From: JBCBDX01 sp039815825
GTDB lineage: Bacteria > Pseudomonadota > Alphaproteobacteria > Rhizobiales > Rhizobiaceae
Assembly (NCBI GenBank): GCA_039815825.1
Contig: JBCBYO010000011.1
Span: 1 to 64,000 of the forward strand
DNA: 64,000 nt
Reading direction: 5' to 3'
In this document: positions 17,005-26,801 of the stretch, piece after piece
Layout of the letters: the number at the start of each line of letters is the position of its first letter
Numbering within the stretch: the first letter of the stretch is position 1
The notes under the pieces: model-generated
Databases searched by the model: none
What the model was told of the DNA's origin: nothing
Seen by the model: the letters and a program-made list of their open reading frames with translations, nothing else
Translations under genes and position numbers: made by a program

Positions 17005-17988
17005 TCAATCAAGTTCTGCTTTCACGGGACGTGATGTCAGGCTTTCAACAGCTTGTACGACCGTTTGTTGTCCGGACAGCACATCGGCAACTGCAGCTAT
17101 GACAGGCGCTTCGACCTTGAGCTCATGCGCCAAACGTCGCGCACTTTCGGCAGTGTAGGCACCTTCGGCAAGTTTGTTTGTGTCGGCGATGCTTTTGTCT
17201 GCCAGTACCAAGCCAAAGCTATAGTTTCGACTTTGCGTAGATCCGCATGTCAGGACGAGATCACCCAAGCCTGACAGGCCTTTGAGCGTGTCCGGTTGGG
17301 CGCCATAAGCTTGGGCTAGCCGTTCGATTTCGACAAAGCCTCTGGCAATGAGTGCGGCTTTCGCACTTTCACCAAGGCCCGCGCCTTTCACGATGCCTGC
17401 GGCGATCGCCATCACATTTTTTAACGCGCCACCCAACTCCACACCGCGTAGATCATCGCTGGCATAGAGCCGTAAAGTGGGGGAAGACAATGATCTGCAG
17501 GCTGCCAATGTTGGCTCCATTTGTTCTCCTGCCAGCGTCACTGCTGTGGGAAGGCCGGAGGCTACATCATGGGCAAAGCTGGGGCCTGACAGGGCCATGA
17601 TCGTATTATTTATCAAAACATCGGCAACTGTTTCGCTGACCCTTTTGCGCGTGTGTTGGTTAAGACCCTTGGCGCAGCAAATTATGCTTGCGGCGGTACT
17701 AAGGCCTTCGTGCATCATCGTGTTCGCAATCGCTTCGGTGGTTTGTGCAGGCGTCGCCAGAAAGATGAAATCATGATCGTTCAAAGCGGCGGACATTTCA
17801 TTTGTCGCCACCAGGTCAGAATGCAGCTTGATTTTACCCAAATATTGCCGGTTTTGGCGGTCCCGGTTGATCTGCGCTGCTGTATTGGCGCTGCGTGCCC
17901 AAAGCGTTGTATCATAGCCGTTGGCAGCCATCGTGTGTGCAATGGCCGTGCCCCACGCGCCCGCCCCAATAACGCCTATTCGGCTCAT
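17005..17988 (-). CDS. gpsA: Glycerol-3-phosphate dehydrogenase [NAD(P)+]
   Basis: Cytosolic enzyme that reduces dihydroxyacetone phosphate to sn-glycerol 3-phosphate for phospholipid synthesis; 327 aa. The NAD(P) site is GVIGAGAWGTAIA at the N-terminus. LSGPSFAHDVASGLPTAV and the catalytic lysine in ELGGALKNVMAIAAG (near 190) are the family signatures, with GLSGLGDLVLTC further on. The start overlaps the tsaD stop by 4 bases, indicating translational coupling. Confidence 0.96.
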   Translation of the reverse strand: MSRIGVIGAGAWGTAIAHTMAANGYDTTLWARSANTAAQINRDRQNRQYLGKIKLHSDLVATNEMSAALNDHDFIFLATPAQTTEAIANTMMHEGLSTAASIICCAKGLNQHTRKRVSETVADVLINNTIMALSGPSFAHDVASGLPTAVTLAGEQMEPTLAACRSLSSPTLRLYASDDLRGVELGGALKNVMAIAAGIVKGAGLGESAKAALIARGFVEIERLAQAYGAQPDTLKGLSGLGDLVLTCGSTQSRNYSFGLVLADKSIADTNKLAEGAYTAESARRLAHELKVEAPVIAAVADVLSGQQTVVQAVESLTSRPVKAELD

Positions 17989-19067
17989 GCTTTTGCCCCG
18001 CGCTTTCCCGAACCCACCAACGGCGCGCTTTGTTCATCCAAAGGCCAGCGTGGTCGGGGTTCAGGATCTTCATCGGTCGCGATACCAGCCTGCAAGCGCT
18101 CTGCCGCTGCCCAAGCGATCATAGCGGCATTGTCCGTGCAAAGATGAAGAGGTGGCGCGACGAACGTGAAACCTTCCAATTTGCATAGTTCGGTGAGCAT
18201 CTTTCTTATGGCCTGGTTCGCCGCTACGCCGCCCGCGACGACCAGCACCGGTTCTTCAACATTTTCCACTTTGGAGAACCTTTGTAGCGCTCGGCCGACG
18301 CGCTCACGCAGTGTTTCGGTCACAGCGTGCTGGAATGAAGCGCAAAGATCGGCGATGTCCTGATCGTTTAGAACGTCTAACTCTGTTGCTGTTTTCCGAA
18401 GCGCGGACTTCAAGCCAGAAAATGAAAAATCCAATCGTTCCTCGCCGTTCAGGGGTCTGGGAAGGTGAAAGCGGTTCTCTTTCCCGTCTTGCGCTGCTTC
18501 TTCTACCGAAGGGCCCCCTGGGTAAGGTAAACCCAAAAGCTTGGCGGTTTTGTCAAAGGCTTCGCCTAATGCATCGTCGATTGTTGATCCCCATCTTTCG
18601 TAGTCGCCCACACCACGAACACAGATAATTTGGGTGTGACCGCCAGATACGAGCAACAGCAGGTATGGAAACGCGATATTGTTAGTCAGGCGTGCCGTGA
18701 GGGCGTGACCTTCGAGGTGATTGATAGGGACAAAAGGTTTGTCACTAGCGCGTGCGATGGCGCGGCCGGTCATTGCGCCCACGATCAACGAACCGATAAG
18801 ACCCGGCCCTGTTGTGGCTGCGACCGCAGTGAGTTCGCTAAAGCCGATATCAGCGTCGGCCATAGCGGCTTCAACGATTTTGTCCAGCTTTGTTATGTGG
18901 GCGCGGGCCGCCAGTTCTGGCACGACCCCGCCAAAGGCCGCATGTTCGTCAATTTGGCTGAAGACCACATTTGACAGAATTTGGCTGCCGTCATCGTCGT
19001 GTTTGACAACCGCAGCAGCTGTTTCATCGCAACTTGTTTCGATGCCAAGGATGGTAATCGACGTCAA
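17985..19067 (-). CDS. tsaD: tRNA N6-adenosine threonylcarbamoyltransferase TsaD
   Basis: Transfers threonylcarbamoyl to A37 of ANN-decoding tRNAs together with TsaB, TsaE and TsaC; 360 aa. The ASKHA-type opening ITILGIETSCDETAAAVV is followed by the metal site in FGGVVPELAARAHI, with TGPGLIGSLIVG and VSGGHTQI downstream and VAGGVAANQAIR near residue 275. The C-terminal ~20 residues are a basic extension. It is divergent from hemC, with 99 bases between the starts. Confidence 0.96.
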   Translation of the reverse strand: MTSITILGIETSCDETAAAVVKHDDDGSQILSNVVFSQIDEHAAFGGVVPELAARAHITKLDKIVEAAMADADIGFSELTAVAATTGPGLIGSLIVGAMTGRAIARASDKPFVPINHLEGHALTARLTNNIAFPYLLLLVSGGHTQIICVRGVGDYERWGSTIDDALGEAFDKTAKLLGLPYPGGPSVEEAAQDGKENRFHLPRPLNGEERLDFSFSGLKSALRKTATELDVLNDQDIADLCASFQHAVTETLRERVGRALQRFSKVENVEEPVLVVAGGVAANQAIRKMLTELCKLEGFTFVAPPLHLCTDNAAMIAWAAAERLQAGIATDEDPEPRPRWPLDEQSAPLVGSGKRGAKA

Positions 19068-19166
19068 AATAAAACTCGTTTTGATTCACTTGGGCCTAAC
19101 GCCGGATTGCGGCGACGTTTTGAACGGGTTAGTGAGCGCGTATCACGGATCGGGAAGGTTTCAAAC

Positions 19167-20102
19167 GTGGGAAAAGATTTTGGTCCCGTGCGGATCGCAA
19201 CGCGCGGCAGCCCGTTGGCACTGGCACAGGCGCATGAAGTACGTGATCGGTTGATTGCTGCGCACGGCATGCCAGCTGATGACATCGAAGTTGTTGTTCT
19301 TTCAACAGCCGGCGACCGCATTTTGGATCGCCCTCTGTCCGAAGTGGGAGGCAAAGGCCTTTTCACCATGGAGTTGGAGGAGCAGTTGCTGGACGGACGC
19401 TGCGATATTGCCGTTCACTCTTCAAAAGATATGCCCACGGTTTTACCGGACGGATTGGCGATTACGGCCTTTTTGGAGCGCGAAGATCCGCGCGATGCAT
19501 TTATTGGTGTTGCGGCACCAAAACTGGAAGAATTGCCTCGCAACGCAGTTGTCGGCACATCGTCGCTTAGACGGCAAGCACTCGTGCGTCGTGCGCGGCC
19601 CGATATTACTGTGGTGGAGTTTCGCGGCAACGTTCAAACCCGGCTTAAGAAATTGGCAGATGGTGTCGCCGATGCCACGCTATTGGCCAATGCAGGTCTG
19701 CGCCGGTTGGGCAAAGCTGATGTGATTACAGACTTGATCGACCTGGAAATATTTCCACCTGCGCCTGGGCAAGGGGCTATTTGTATTGAAGGTCGGAGTG
19801 GCGATGAGCGAACCGACATGTTGGTTGAGCCGCTCAATCACGATGCGACCTTTACGGCACTTACTTGCGAGCGCGCGTTCCTTGGGGCCTTGGATGGGTC
19901 TTGCCGTACGCCAATTGCAGGACATGCTATCATCGATGACGGATCGATCGCGTTTCATGGTATGATTTTAACGCCTGATGGCAGCCAGTCGCACGAAACC
20001 CGCCTTTCCGGTGTGGTCGGGCACGCGGTGGAAATTGGCCAGAAAGCGGCAGATACAGTCCGCAAAGAGGCGGGCTCGGGCTTTTTTGAAAGCTGGACAT
20101 GA
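19167..20102 (+). CDS. hemC: Hydroxymethylbilane synthase (porphobilinogen deaminase)
   Basis: Polymerises four porphobilinogens to hydroxymethylbilane in haem synthesis; 311 aa. I place the start at a GTG (19167) with ribosome site GGGAAGG at 19152-19158, giving a normal N-terminus before RIATRGSPLALAQ; the longer open frame from 18981 would overlap tsaD and is not family-like. The dipyrromethane cofactor is carried by the cysteine in GSCRTPIAGHA (near 245). Other motifs are IAVHSSKDMP and GTSSLRRQAL. It overlaps hemD by 4 bases (ATGA). Confidence 0.95.
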   Translation: MGKDFGPVRIATRGSPLALAQAHEVRDRLIAAHGMPADDIEVVVLSTAGDRILDRPLSEVGGKGLFTMELEEQLLDGRCDIAVHSSKDMPTVLPDGLAITAFLEREDPRDAFIGVAAPKLEELPRNAVVGTSSLRRQALVRRARPDITVVEFRGNVQTRLKKLADGVADATLLANAGLRRLGKADVITDLIDLEIFPPAPGQGAICIEGRSGDERTDMLVEPLNHDATFTALTCERAFLGALDGSCRTPIAGHAIIDDGSIAFHGMILTPDGSQSHETRLSGVVGHAVEIGQKAADTVRKEAGSGFFESWT

Positions 20103-20848
20103 GTGATAGCCCGGAGCGCCCGTGTATTCTGGTTACGCGACCTGAACCGGGCGCAACCGCCACGGAGAAGGTGCTCATCGAACGTGGGTTTTCTGTTATC
20201 AAGCGTCCGTTGACCGAGTTGGCCGCCGTGCCGGTCAGCGAAGATAATACCGATCAATTCCTCAAATCGGACTTGATCATCGTCACCAGCGCCAACGCGT
20301 TGCGACATGCTCCAGGATCGCTGATTGACGCGGTAAGACAAACCCCAGTTGTCGCTGTCGGCGATGCCACCGCGCAGCAAGCAAATGATCTCGGTATGGT
20401 TGATGTCATCAGCCTTGGCGGGGACGCCGAAACACTTTTGGCCTGGGTTCTTTCGAATGTTCCCAAAAGCGACCATATTGGATATCTGTGCGGGCGTTTA
20501 AGGCGTGATGTCATCGATGTAGGGCTTGCCGACCATGGTTTGAAGCTCTCGTCGATTGAAACCTACAAAACGCAAAAAGTCAGTCAGATAACTGAAAAAA
20601 TTATGGCTGATCTCCGAATAACGGACCCGGATGGTGTTGCCGTTTTTTCAAGTGTTTCGGCGCAAATTCTTGCTGACCTCTGCCAGATCGACGAGATCTG
20701 TCAAAAGTTTGAAAACAAACTGGTTTTTGCAATCTCAGACCGCGCCGTTGATGCTTTAAAAGACGTGTGGCCAGGCGATATGGCGGTCAGCGAACACAAG
20801 GACGCTCATGCTATGCATGCCCTTATTGCTGACTATTTTTTTCAGTAG
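20099..20848 (+). CDS. hemD: Uroporphyrinogen-III synthase
   Basis: Cyclises hydroxymethylbilane with inversion of ring D; 249 aa. Sequence in this family is poorly conserved, but the two-domain Rossmann-like pattern is visible: ILVTRPEPGATAT at the start, VTSANALRHAP near 62, a link region near 120-150, and VAVFSSVSAQILADL near 180. Position right after hemC with a 4-base overlap makes the call firm. Confidence 0.92.
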   Translation: MSDSPERPCILVTRPEPGATATEKVLIERGFSVIKRPLTELAAVPVSEDNTDQFLKSDLIIVTSANALRHAPGSLIDAVRQTPVVAVGDATAQQANDLGMVDVISLGGDAETLLAWVLSNVPKSDHIGYLCGRLRRDVIDVGLADHGLKLSSIETYKTQKVSQITEKIMADLRITDPDGVAVFSSVSAQILADLCQIDEICQKFENKLVFAISDRAVDALKDVWPGDMAVSEHKDAHAMHALIADYFFQ

Positions 20849-20919
20849 ACATCTTGAGCTGCCACGATGCGACTGCATTGATAGCACAAAAGCCAGAGCG
20901 CTTGTCTTAAAGGTTTGCT

Positions 20920-22302
20920 ATGACAACTGGACCGAAAAAATCGCCGCGAGTCCGCGGCCGACGAAAACCCGTTACAATCGACATGACCGCTGAAAAGGTG
21001 GCGGATGCTGACACCGCGCCTGAAACTGGGTCGCCAGAGGCGGAACCTGTCGCGATGACAGCCAAAAACCCGGAAATCGATGCCAACAAAGAAACGCCTG
21101 ATACTTCTGAGGCCGGCACTGTTGAAGGCGGGGGCAAACAAAATGCTGATGGCGGATCGCAAGAACCACCAATAGCCCCATCCGGTGTGTCGCCCAAGGC
21201 GAGGTCGGGATCGCCTCTATTGGGTGGACTTGTCGGCGGCGTGATTGCGCTGTTGGGGGCTGCTGGATTTCAGTGGGCTGGCTTTATCCCGAACCTTGGT
21301 GCCAATAGTTTTGATACATCTGTCATGGAAGCCAAGATCGAGGGACTTGGCGCGCGGTTGTCGACTGCGGAAGATGTTTTGACTGCAAACAGCGGTGCTG
21401 AAACCGTAACCGTTCTCGTTGAAGAAATAGGGCAATCGGCGTCCTCCAACATGGATGCAATCGCTGCGATTGATACGCAGGTCGATGAAATGATGGCGTC
21501 AATCGATCGCTTGAATAGCGCTATTGCAAGCGGGGAAGCGGGCGACAGCGCTGCCGTCGGAAACCTTGCTGCGCGGTTTGCTGAGCTCGAAACTCAAAAT
21601 GAAACGCTGGCCGCTGAACTTGCCGACCTTCCAACTGGTGGTGCTTCACTTGACGCCGTTTCGGCAATTGAGGCTGAATTGCGCGGGACGATCGCTGCCT
21701 TGGCTGACGATGTTAATCGCCTTTCGGGTGAGGTGGGCGCGCTTACTGAACAGGTTGCAGTCGGCGGCGCAGACTCAACAGCTGTTGCCAGGGCGTTTGC
21801 CGCGTCAAGCCTTAAGAATGCTGTTGATCGCGGCGGTGCATTTGGCGCTGAGTTAGAAGCGTTTGCGACTGTCGCTCAGTCATCAGATAATGATGCAGTT
21901 GCCACTCTTCGCAGCTTTGCTTCCGGGGGTGTACCCACTTTGAGCCAACTGGTTGATGCTTATCCTGCGGTCGCAAATGCGATAATCGCCTCTGAGCGAA
22001 TTGTCGATGAAAATGCCGGGATTGGTCAGCGTCTTTTAAACAATATGCAGGGCTTGGTATCAGTCCGCCCCGTTGATGAGCAGGTAGGCGACACACCGAC
22101 GGCCATAACGACACGGATTGGCGCCCGGTTGGCAGAGGGCGATTTGAGCGCCGCGCTAACAGAATGGGAAGCACTGCCTGACACGGCCAAGCTTGCTTCA
22201 CAGGCGTATGTTGATCAAGTTCGCGCGCGCCAAACTGTTGATGGTCTCCTTTCAGGCATGTTGACGCAAGCCATGTCCGGCGCCGCACCGAACGCGCAGT
22301 GA
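20920..22302 (+). CDS. Mitofilin-like inner membrane protein (COG4223)
   Basis: A 460-aa single-pass membrane protein. The N-terminal ~95 residues are charged and low-complexity (Glu, Ala, Pro), followed by one membrane helix around 100-122 (LLGGLVGGVIALLGAAGF), then a long coiled-coil region rich in Ala, Glu and Asp to ~300, and a helical C-terminal domain that resembles the mitofilin (Mic60) end. Proteins of this kind sit between hemD and hemY in many alphaproteobacteria and are the likely ancestors of mitochondrial Mic60, which shapes inner-membrane folds; that role for this protein is inferred. Confidence 0.85.
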   Translation: MTTGPKKSPRVRGRRKPVTIDMTAEKVADADTAPETGSPEAEPVAMTAKNPEIDANKETPDTSEAGTVEGGGKQNADGGSQEPPIAPSGVSPKARSGSPLLGGLVGGVIALLGAAGFQWAGFIPNLGANSFDTSVMEAKIEGLGARLSTAEDVLTANSGAETVTVLVEEIGQSASSNMDAIAAIDTQVDEMMASIDRLNSAIASGEAGDSAAVGNLAARFAELETQNETLAAELADLPTGGASLDAVSAIEAELRGTIAALADDVNRLSGEVGALTEQVAVGGADSTAVARAFAASSLKNAVDRGGAFGAELEAFATVAQSSDNDAVATLRSFASGGVPTLSQLVDAYPAVANAIIASERIVDENAGIGQRLLNNMQGLVSVRPVDEQVGDTPTAITTRIGARLAEGDLSAALTEWEALPDTAKLASQAYVDQVRARQTVDGLLSGMLTQAMSGAAPNAQ

Positions 22303-22315
22303 GGAGATTGAGTAA

Positions 22316-24157
22316 ATGATCAAGCTTCTCCTCTTTATTGTTCTTGTCCTGGCGCTTGCCTCCGGTTTCGCCGTTTTGGCGGACATGCCAGGTGATGTTG
22401 TCATTACTGTTGCCGGCCAAGAAATCAGTTTCACGTTGATGTTTGCCGCGGTTGCCTTGGTCGCGACCATCGTCACAGTGATGGTGACCTGGTGGCTAAT
22501 ACGTGTGGTTTTGACCTCGCCGCAGCGGGTCAGCCGATTTTTCCGATTGCGACGGCGCGATCGTGGGTATCAGGCGCTTTCCACCGGTATCATCGCAGCC
22601 GGTGCCGGTGATCCGGCGACAGCGCGCCAAATGCTCAAAAGGGCCGATGGTCTTTTGATCAAAACCTCTGAACCGCTGATCCAACTGCTGGAAGCACAAG
22701 CCGTCATGTTGGAAGGCGATCATGACAAGGCGCGCATCAAGTTTGAAAAAATGCTTGAGGATCCGGAGCTGCGCGATTTGGGCTTGCGTGGCTTATATAT
22801 GGAGGCGCAGCGTCTTGGAGATCGCCGTGCACAAAAACACTATGCCGAAAAAGCCGCTGAACTCGCCCCGCAATTGGGCTGGGCCAGTAAGGCGGCCCTC
22901 GACCTAAAAACAAGTGTTGGCGACTGGGAAGGTGCACTGCGTCTGGTTGAGAAACAAACCGCCGCCAAACATATCGACAAGGATATGGCTAAACGGAAGC
23001 GCGCGGTTCTTCTAACAGCGATTGCTATGGAAAATGTTGAGCCAGATCCAACACGAGCCAAGCAAGCAGGTTTGGAAGCGCATCGTCTTGCGCCTGACTT
23101 TGCGCCAGCGGTCGTTGCAGCGTCTGACGCCTGCTTGCGGCTCAATGAATTACGCCGGGCTGCAAAGATTTTGGAAACAACCTGGCGCAAGGCACCGCAT
23201 CCCGATGTTGCGCTTGCATATGTCAATGTGCGTTCCGGTGACAGTGCAGCCGATCGGCTTAAAAAGGCGCGTAAACTTGAACAGTTGAAACCGAACAATA
23301 CCGAATCTAGCCTGATTGTGGCGCAGATGGCGATTGAAGCAGGTGAATTTGAAGATGCACGCAAGGCTGTCGCTGCCGTCCTGCGCAATGAGCCGCGGGA
23401 AAGCGCCTACCTTTTGATGGCGGATATTGAAGAGACAGAAACTGGCGATCAGGGCAAAATTCGTGAGTGGCTGTCGCGCGCATTGCGCGCACCGCGTGAT
23501 CCAGCCTGGACAGCGGACGGCTATGTGGCCGAAAAGTGGGCGCCTTTCTCGCCCGTTAGCGGGCGGATCGACGCGTTTGAGTGGAAGGTTCCTGTTGAGC
23601 GTATCGGTGAGAACCTCATCGAAAACGACATGGATCCGATGCAACGCGGAGTGCCGCCAGTTTCGATGATTGAGCCACAAGCAGCTCAAACCGAACAATC
23701 GGCTGACGATGTGGCTGAAGCCGTCCAGCCGGATTTGGAAGCCGCTGAAGCAGCGATGCCGGCAGATGAACCCGCGCAAAATGTGCCTGCGCAAGACGAA
23801 CCTACGCAAGAGCCAGTTGCTGCGTCAGACGATGGCGATGTTATGCAGGGTGAAACCGGATCTGTTGTTGAAGCGGTGGTCGTTGAGGAAAAAACCCCGG
23901 AAGCCGTTGAGGAGGCAGTCGAGGAGGCAGAAATAGTCTCCGAAGCTGAGAGTTCGGATGCTGACGTGCAAGAACCGGCTATTCAGCCCAAAGAGTCCGA
24001 ACAGGAGCCCGCGGCAGCGCCACCGTCTCCAGTTGCGCCTGTATCCGAACAGGAGGTTGCGGAAGAGGAAAATATCGTCCCGCCTATTCCCGACGATCCT
24101 GGTGTTGACCCTGACGATGCGCCTAAAGAAGAGCTACGGCGGTTCCGCCTTTTCTAA
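22316..24157 (+). CDS. HemY-domain protein with TPRs
   Basis: A 613-aa protein of the HemY N-terminal (COG3898) family found in haem-gene clusters; not the protoporphyrinogen oxidase also called HemY. Two membrane helices lie at residues ~1-22 and ~40-64, then RVSRFFRLRRRDRGYQAL and tetratricopeptide repeats from ~80 to ~400. Residues ~440-605 are an acidic low-complexity tail rich in Glu, Ala, Val and Pro with no predicted fold. The biochemical role is unproven; a scaffold for haem enzymes has been proposed for the family. It follows the mitofilin-like gene after 13 bases. Confidence 0.87.
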   Translation: MIKLLLFIVLVLALASGFAVLADMPGDVVITVAGQEISFTLMFAAVALVATIVTVMVTWWLIRVVLTSPQRVSRFFRLRRRDRGYQALSTGIIAAGAGDPATARQMLKRADGLLIKTSEPLIQLLEAQAVMLEGDHDKARIKFEKMLEDPELRDLGLRGLYMEAQRLGDRRAQKHYAEKAAELAPQLGWASKAALDLKTSVGDWEGALRLVEKQTAAKHIDKDMAKRKRAVLLTAIAMENVEPDPTRAKQAGLEAHRLAPDFAPAVVAASDACLRLNELRRAAKILETTWRKAPHPDVALAYVNVRSGDSAADRLKKARKLEQLKPNNTESSLIVAQMAIEAGEFEDARKAVAAVLRNEPRESAYLLMADIEETETGDQGKIREWLSRALRAPRDPAWTADGYVAEKWAPFSPVSGRIDAFEWKVPVERIGENLIENDMDPMQRGVPPVSMIEPQAAQTEQSADDVAEAVQPDLEAAEAAMPADEPAQNVPAQDEPTQEPVAASDDGDVMQGETGSVVEAVVVEEKTPEAVEEAVEEAEIVSEAESSDADVQEPAIQPKESEQEPAAAPPSPVAPVSEQEVAEEENIVPPIPDDPGVDPDDAPKEELRRFRLF

Positions 24158-24198
24158 ACACGCAAAAATCATATATGGGGGCACAAAGGACTGTGCCC

Positions 24199-24696
24199 AT
24201 GCTTGAAAAATTCCAGCAATTCATTGCCGGCTTGACCAGTAGTCTGGATGGTGGCGCCTCGGAAACAGATACCGATGCGCACCCCGGCCGAACAGCTGCT
24301 GCCGCGCTGATGTATCACGTCATCCAAGCCGATGGTGTTCTGCGTGACATTGAAAAACAGCGATTTAAAGAAGTTCTGACCGAAGAATATGGCCTGTCAG
24401 AGCAAGAGCTCGAAAGTTTGGTTGCCGCCGCTAAAGTCGCTGACAGTCAGGCGGTTGATTTTTATCGGTTTACGTCGGTTCTTATGGATCGATTGGACGA
24501 AGAAAAACGCGTCGGTTTCATCGAAATTTTGTGGGAACTCGTCTATGCAGACGGATATAAGCACGAGCTGGAAGAAAATGTTGTTTGGCGCATTTCTGAG
24601 CTTTTGGGCGTTTCCGGCCGAGACCGTGTCTTGATGCGCCAGCGCGTTCAAGAACGATTGGGTATCCATGGTAGTGGTGAGCCCTACGCACCGTAA
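24199..24696 (+). CDS. TerB-like tellurite-resistance family protein
   Basis: A 165-aa all-helical protein. The TerB-like domain covers residues ~30-150, with AAALMYHVIQADGVLRDIEKQRF and ILWELVYADGYKHELEENV, two metal-site-like repeats with conserved aspartates and glutamates. Function in core genomes is unknown and does not imply tellurite resistance here. The frame opens at ATG 24175, but the ATG at 24199 has an AAAGGA ribosome site (24185-24190) at the right spacing. It follows hemY after 41 bases and may be in the same transcript. Confidence 0.85.
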   Translation: MLEKFQQFIAGLTSSLDGGASETDTDAHPGRTAAAALMYHVIQADGVLRDIEKQRFKEVLTEEYGLSEQELESLVAAAKVADSQAVDFYRFTSVLMDRLDEEKRVGFIEILWELVYADGYKHELEENVVWRISELLGVSGRDRVLMRQRVQERLGIHGSGEPYAP

Positions 24697-24735
24697 CAAT
24701 AGCTTGTTCTAACGCCTTAAATTTTTGAACAGATC

Positions 24736-25437
24736 ATGGAAAAGCCCTCGCCCATTTTGATTGTTTTGCATCAGGCCAACTCGTCGCCCGGCCGGGTCGG
24801 GCAAATTTTGCAGGCGCGTGGCTTTCCGCTGGATATTAGGCGCCCGCCGCTGGGCGACCGGTTGCCAGAGACATTGGACGAGCATGCTGGCGCGGTGGTT
24901 TTTGGCGGGCCCATGAGTGCCAATGATGATGCCGAGCACGTCAAGCATGAGACCGACTGGATGGCCGTGCCGCTTAAAGAGGACAAACCGTTTCTGGGCA
25001 TTTGCTTGGGTGCGCAAATGTTGGTCAATCATCTTGGGGGTACGGTGAAAGGCCGTGATGATGATGTTGTGGAGATCGGCTGGTATCCCCTTGAGGCCAC
25101 AGAGGCCGGTGAACAACTCATGTCATGGCCTTCGATGATTTATCATTTTCATAAAGAGGGATTCTCGTTACCCGCCGATGCCGTGCATCTGGCGAGGTCC
25201 GAGGCATATCCAAACCAAGCATTTCGTTATGGTGAGAATGCCTGGGGTGTACAATTTCATGCGGAGCTGACCCAGGTGATGATGCAACGATGGGCAGTTC
25301 TTGGTGCGCACCGGTTTGTGCTACCAGGTGCGCAGCAGGGCAAGGAGCATTTGCAGGGCCGCCTGCTTTACGACACCCCGGTTCGTGCTTGGTTAGACGA
25401 ATTTTTGAGTATCGTTTTTGAGCGTGGGCGCAACTAA
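24736..25437 (+). CDS. Class I glutamine amidotransferase-like protein
   Basis: A 233-aa stand-alone GATase1 domain resembling the glutaminase part of GMP synthase. The nucleophile elbow is FLGICLGAQML with Cys90, and the histidine-glutamate pair is in VQFHAEL near residue 174. No synthetase domain is attached and no partner gene is adjacent, so the acceptor substrate is unknown; relatives include putative gamma-glutamyl hydrolases. Its stop lies six bases from that of the convergent MFS gene. Confidence 0.87.
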   Translation: MEKPSPILIVLHQANSSPGRVGQILQARGFPLDIRRPPLGDRLPETLDEHAGAVVFGGPMSANDDAEHVKHETDWMAVPLKEDKPFLGICLGAQMLVNHLGGTVKGRDDDVVEIGWYPLEATEAGEQLMSWPSMIYHFHKEGFSLPADAVHLARSEAYPNQAFRYGENAWGVQFHAELTQVMMQRWAVLGAHRFVLPGAQQGKEHLQGRLLYDTPVRAWLDEFLSIVFERGRN

Positions 25438-25443
25438 ACCGCT

Positions 25444-26688
25444 CTATTCTGCCCTATCCAGATAGCGCACATCGCGTAGTTGCGGAAATAGCCATGCCCA
25501 AGTGCCCGCGACCGCAACAGCCCCAGCTCCGCCCAAAATCACGGCTGGTACCGCGCCTATCCAAGCGGCAACGAAACCCGCCCGGAACTCGCCCAACTCA
25601 TTTGATGCACCGATGAAAACCATGTTGATGGCGTTGACGCGGCCGCGAACTTCATCCGGTGTCCAAAGCTGGATCACGGTCTCGCGGATGTAGACACTGA
25701 CTGCATCTGTGGCACCCACCAACAGCAGGGCGATGACCGAAAGCCAAGTCAGTGTTGAGAAGCCGAACACCATGGTGAAAACACCAAATAGCGCTACGAA
25801 AATCAGCAAAATGCGACCCGCATGATCTCGGATGGGAGATGCGGTGAGCATCAGCGCCATCACCACTGCGCCAATACCGGGCGCGGCGCGTAGCATACCC
25901 AAACCCCAAGGGCCGGTTTCCAGGATATCGCGGGCAAATACGGGTAGTAGTGCCACCGCTCCACCTAAGAGAACCGCAAAAAGGTCCAGCGAGATTGCGC
26001 CCAATACGACCTTTTGTTTGCGAACGTAACGTATGCCTTCAAAAAGCGATGACAGCGTAACCTGCTCTGTCTTCCCCTGTTCTTCAGGCTTCGGGATCAT
26101 GCGTATTAAAACCAGTCCAATACCTAGAAGAACGGCGGCGATCAGATAAGCCACGTTAGCGCCGAGACCGTAGAGCAGGCCACCGAGCACAGGGCCGCCG
26201 ATAGAGGCCACTTGCCAGGCTGACGAGTTCCAGGCAACCGCGTTCGGAAATACCTCTCGCGGCACAAGGTTGACCACCAGTGATTGAGACGCGGGCCCGA
26301 AGAACGCGCGTGCTGCCCCAAATCCGGCGAGTGCAACAAACACTGGCAATGGGGAAGTCAGCCCACGCCATGAAAAGTATAGAATTCCGAGCGCGCAGGC
26401 CAATTCGGCCGCTATCGCCCAACTCATCACGTTTCGTCGACCAAAACGGTCAGCGACAGTTCCGGTAATAAAGACCAACAAGAGAAGTGGAACAAATTGG
26501 ACCAGGCCAATGATGCCAAGGTCGAGCGGGTTGCGGGTTAAATCATATATCTGCCAACCCACCGCGACGGCGATCATTTGTGCGGCCAAGGTCGCTAGAA
26601 ACCTTGAGACCCAGTATTTGACGTAGGCCGGGTAACGAAAGGCAAGGAAGCGATCGGAGTATGCTGTTGGATCATCGCGCGAGGACAT
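25444..26688 (-). CDS. MFS transporter (MFS_3 / EntS-like exporter family)
   Basis: Major-facilitator membrane protein, 414 aa, with 10-12 hydrophobic segments. The intracellular loop motif between helices 2 and 3 is present as GTVADRFGRRNV, and AARAFFGPASQSLV resembles the MFS_3 (enterobactin exporter EntS) branch. The substrate is unknown; no siderophore gene is near. The gene is divergent from yggT with a 113-base gap. Confidence 0.88.
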   Translation of the reverse strand: MSSRDDPTAYSDRFLAFRYPAYVKYWVSRFLATLAAQMIAVAVGWQIYDLTRNPLDLGIIGLVQFVPLLLLVFITGTVADRFGRRNVMSWAIAAELACALGILYFSWRGLTSPLPVFVALAGFGAARAFFGPASQSLVVNLVPREVFPNAVAWNSSAWQVASIGGPVLGGLLYGLGANVAYLIAAVLLGIGLVLIRMIPKPEEQGKTEQVTLSSLFEGIRYVRKQKVVLGAISLDLFAVLLGGAVALLPVFARDILETGPWGLGMLRAAPGIGAVVMALMLTASPIRDHAGRILLIFVALFGVFTMVFGFSTLTWLSVIALLLVGATDAVSVYIRETVIQLWTPDEVRGRVNAINMVFIGASNELGEFRAGFVAAWIGAVPAVILGGAGAVAVAGTWAWLFPQLRDVRYLDRAE

Positions 26689-26801
26689 ACGAGAGCGTTA
26701 CGCCCAAATTGTTGAGGAAGCAAAGAAAGATTGTTGCTTGCCGGTGGCGACATCGATGCCTAAGTGGATGTCAGAAATCATTCCGTTGAAGGAACTGTCT
26801 C

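Noticed and set aside
18981..19166. Longer hemC reading frame overlapping tsaD
   Set aside because: HemC proteins start close to the RIATRGSPLALAQ block; the GTG at 19167 has a GGGAAGG ribosome site, and the extra 62 codons are antisense to tsaD.
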